Origin: Pelosinus baikalensis
Lineage (GTDB): Bacteria; Bacillota; Negativicutes; DSM-13327
NCBI RefSeq assembly: GCF_020819555.1
Contig: NZ_JAJHJB010000018.1
Coordinates: 1-64,000 of the forward strand
Reading direction: 5' to 3'
Length of the DNA stretch: 64,000 bases
The notes beneath the pieces are model-generated. The model was given only the letters and a program-made list of their open reading frames with translations, was not told the origin of the DNA and searched no databases. The position numbers and the translations under genes are program-made. Shown here piece after piece: positions 62,291-64,000 of the stretch (the stretch's first letter is position 1; each line of letters starts with the position of its first letter).

Positions 62291-62743
62291 ATGACCTTTC
62301 GCAAGAAAAAAACATATGAAGATATTTATAAATGGCACCGTCATAATAATGGTACCTGTTTTTATTGCTATGAGGATAAACCTGTAGCAGTCGCTTTTGT
62401 CGGAGCTAAAGGTATTTGCCAAGAATGTCTGGATCATTTTAAAATAGGACATGTCGGTACAGATCGCCATGCTATTGCCCATCTGACCAAAAGCCTTCCA
62501 AATCACGAGGCAACGGTCGAATGGCTAAAAAAACATGGCGTGAAGCTAGCACCTACAGGCTATCGAAATAACGCTCACTGTTATATGGCAATTAACAACT
62601 TAGGAACTTTCAATCATTATCATGAGATTATCTATGGCAACATTGAACTTAGCACCGTAAGCAGCGATGCAGCAAAAAGAATATTCGATAGCTATAATGA
62701 TATAGAAATATATAAAGATGGCAGTATTCGTATCATTTATTAA
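62291..62743 (+). CDS. unknown protein with a CxxC pair zinc-ribbon-like motif
   Basis: A 150-residue protein. CFYC (about residues 23-26) and CQEC (about 43-46) form a likely four-Cys metal site; His residues are frequent. The C-terminal half is mixed alpha/beta (GTFNHYHEIIYGNIELSTVS). AGGAGA precedes the ATG. It is followed 34 bp later by another small gene on the same strand. Not recognised. Confidence 0.75.
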   Translation: MTFRKKKTYEDIYKWHRHNNGTCFYCYEDKPVAVAFVGAKGICQECLDHFKIGHVGTDRHAIAHLTKSLPNHEATVEWLKKHGVKLAPTGYRNNAHCYMAINNLGTFNHYHEIIYGNIELSTVSSDAAKRIFDSYNDIEIYKDGSIRIIY

Positions 62744-62777
62744 TAAAAGACCCTTACTAGAAAGGAGAATTCATATT

Positions 62778-63074
62778 ATGGAATTAAACCAGGGCAAAAA
62801 AGCAGAGTCTCTTGTATTGTGTGAAGCATCTCTGATTGAGGATATGAAATTAGCAGTTGATGCTGAAATGTTACCTACCCAATTTACCATATCAGATATA
62901 AAAAAATGGATGGTAGAAGATCAAATCCAAAGACCAGACGGTACACTCTATTCCGAAATAACAACTGAGCTGTTGTATAACTACTCTAAACACACACCAA
63001 TAACAAAAAAACGAAAGCAAAAAGTTCTTTATGCTAATTCTAATTCCAGCATTTTTTCCTTTAATCCCTTCTGA
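62778..63074 (+). CDS. unknown small protein
   Basis: A 98-residue protein: an N-terminal acidic helix (KAESLVLCEASLIEDMKLAV), a middle part resembling a small helical domain (FTISDIKKWMVEDQIQRPDG), and a basic C-terminal tail (KHTPITKKRKQKV). AAAGGAG precedes the ATG at 62778. It is in an operon with the 62.3-kb gene and ends at a terminator at 63112-63147. Not recognised. Confidence 0.68.
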   Translation: MELNQGKKAESLVLCEASLIEDMKLAVDAEMLPTQFTISDIKKWMVEDQIQRPDGTLYSEITTELLYNYSKHTPITKKRKQKVLYANSNSSIFSFNPF

Positions 63075-63111
63075 TATAAACTGAAATAAATATGATACAA
63101 TCAATAAAAAA

Positions 63112-63147
63112 CAAAGTGGCTGCCAATCGGTAGTCACTTTGCTTTTT
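63112..63147 (+). terminator. terminator of the 62.3-63.1-kb pair
   Basis: CAAAGTGGCTGCC and GGTAGTCACTTTG arms (one G-U) are followed by CTTTTTC. Confidence 0.88.
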
Positions 63148-63244
63148 CATGGCAAACGTTTATAATTTGCTTCGTGTTCTTCCTATTCTTCATGTCTTCG
63201 CGTTCAAAAGGTCTTATTTTTAAAGGACGCGCAGCGTTTTTTTC

Positions 63245-64000
63245 TTAGGTTCTGGAAATATATTTTCGAATATCCACTGCAACTGCTGAAACAATAATGA
63301 GACCTTTTATAATAAGCTGCCAATAAGGGTTCATTCCAACAAAGGTTAAGCCATAGTTAATAACCGTAAAAATTACTACCCCTACTAGTATGCCTGGCAC
63401 TGTGCCAATACCGCCGGTCGTAGAAACACCGCCTACGACACAAGCAGCAATTGCATCTAACTCATACATGTTACCATAATTGTTAGTCGCACCACCTGTT
63501 CTTGCAGCTTCCAGTACACCAGCAAAGCCATAAAGTGCTCCCGCAATTGCATAAATCATAATCAAATTAAGACCAACATTAATTCCCGACACTTTTGCAG
63601 CATTAATATTACCGCCAATGGCATACATATTTTTACCTAGCTTTGTTTTGTTGAAAATCACCCAAACAACAAAAGCTACGATCAGGGCTATCAGCACGAT
63701 ATAGGGAATCGAATAGGGACCAGTGCCAATTGATCCCGAGCCGATGATTGTAAAATCAGGTCTTAAGCCACCAATTGGCTGTGATTCATTTGGCTTCATA
63801 TCAAAATAAATCGAATTTACGCCATAAACCATAACGTAGGTACCTAATGTTGCAATAAACGGTGGTACACTAAATTTAGCCACAATCCATCCATTGACTA
63901 TACCTACAATAAGACCGCCAATAACAGCCACAAGAATTGGGATCCAGATTGGCAAATCAGGCAGGTTTGGAAAAAACCTTCGCGAGTAATCTGCTATTTG
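63245..64000 (-). CDS. mglC: galactose/methyl-galactoside ABC transporter permease MglC (3' part)
   Basis: The membrane permease of a ribose/galactose-class sugar importer. The visible 250 or so residues include the conserved block NKTKLGKNMYAIGGNINAAK, VSGINVGLNLIMIYA, then ATNNYGNMYELDAIAACVVG and NPYWQLIIKG, very close to MglC. A TTG at 63955 could be read as a start, but the frame stays open to the window end with fitting residues (FFPNLPDLPIW), so the gene continues outside. The binding-protein and ATPase genes (mglB, mglA) would be expected upstream. Confidence 0.92.
   Translation of the reverse strand, partial: QIADYSRRFFPNLPDLPIWIPILVAVIGGLIVGIVNGWIVAKFSVPPFIATLGTYVMVYGVNSIYFDMKPNESQPIGGLRPDFTIIGSGSIGTGPYSIPYIVLIALIVAFVVWVIFNKTKLGKNMYAIGGNINAAKVSGINVGLNLIMIYAIAGALYGFAGVLEAARTGGATNNYGNMYELDAIAACVVGGVSTTGGIGTVPGILVGVVIFTVINYGLTFVGMNPYWQLIIKGLIIVSAVAVDIRKYISRT

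Overview
The window reads as the low-GC chromosome of a spore-forming, diderm Firmicute, most likely class Negativicutes (Sporomusaceae, Pelosinus-like). The gene order rpoD-dnaG, glyQS, recO-yqzL, era-cdd-dgkA-ybeY-pgpH-yqfD-yqfC, floA-nfeD, yqeY-rpsU, mtaB-rsmE-prmA-dnaJ-dnaK-grpE-hrcA-hemW-lepA-spoIIP-gpr, holA-comEC is the classical Firmicute block. yqfC, yqfD, spoIIP and gpr indicate endospore formation. A secreted LptA/OstA-domain protein points to an outer membrane. The genus assignment is inference.

Layout. Almost everything from 0.1 to 56 kb is on the minus strand: a tRNA-Asn fragment, rpoD and dnaG (0-3 kb); dgt, the LptA-like gene (plus strand), a PEP synthase/PPDK regulatory protein with no standard start codon, and T-box-controlled glyQS (3.5-9.6 kb); a DUF4342 protein, recO, yqzL, a CNNM/CorC protein and the era to yqfC block (9.6-19 kb); a HerA-like ATPase and floA-nfeD (19-24 kb); translation genes and the heat-shock operon (24-35 kb); hemW to comEC (35-45 kb). 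Two copies of a structured ~130-bp intergenic repeat lie near 19.1 and 28.6 kb.

The heat-shock operon is hrcA-cpn-grpE-dnaK-dnaJ behind a CIRCE element. The cpn gene encodes an archaeal-type (group III) chaperonin rather than GroEL.

From 45 to 63 kb the content is more accessory. It includes a MalY/PatB-type C-S lyase, an amino-acid ABC ATPase, DUF1847, a tandem-YezD protein with DUF2325, an IS30 transposase lacking its HTH, comEA, an NrtR-type Nudix regulator with a PncB-type enzyme, leuS behind a T-box, a cysteine desulfurase with a ThiF/MoeB-like protein and the 3' stub of a Cys/Met-metabolism PLP enzyme, a long-form purB, a HEAT-like gene, two unknown small genes, and the 3' part of mglC.

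The most interesting unexplained signal is a short leader motif found four times, with a weaker fifth match. It has a GCTGA box, a 4-bp hairpin with compensatory changes, an AGGC box and then an intrinsic terminator. It precedes DUF1847, occurs in tandem before DUF2325/YezD2, may precede the cysteine desulfurase/ThiF-like pair, and one copy stands before a decayed small ORF. It looks like a cis-acting transcription-attenuating RNA, perhaps linked to sulfur metabolism.
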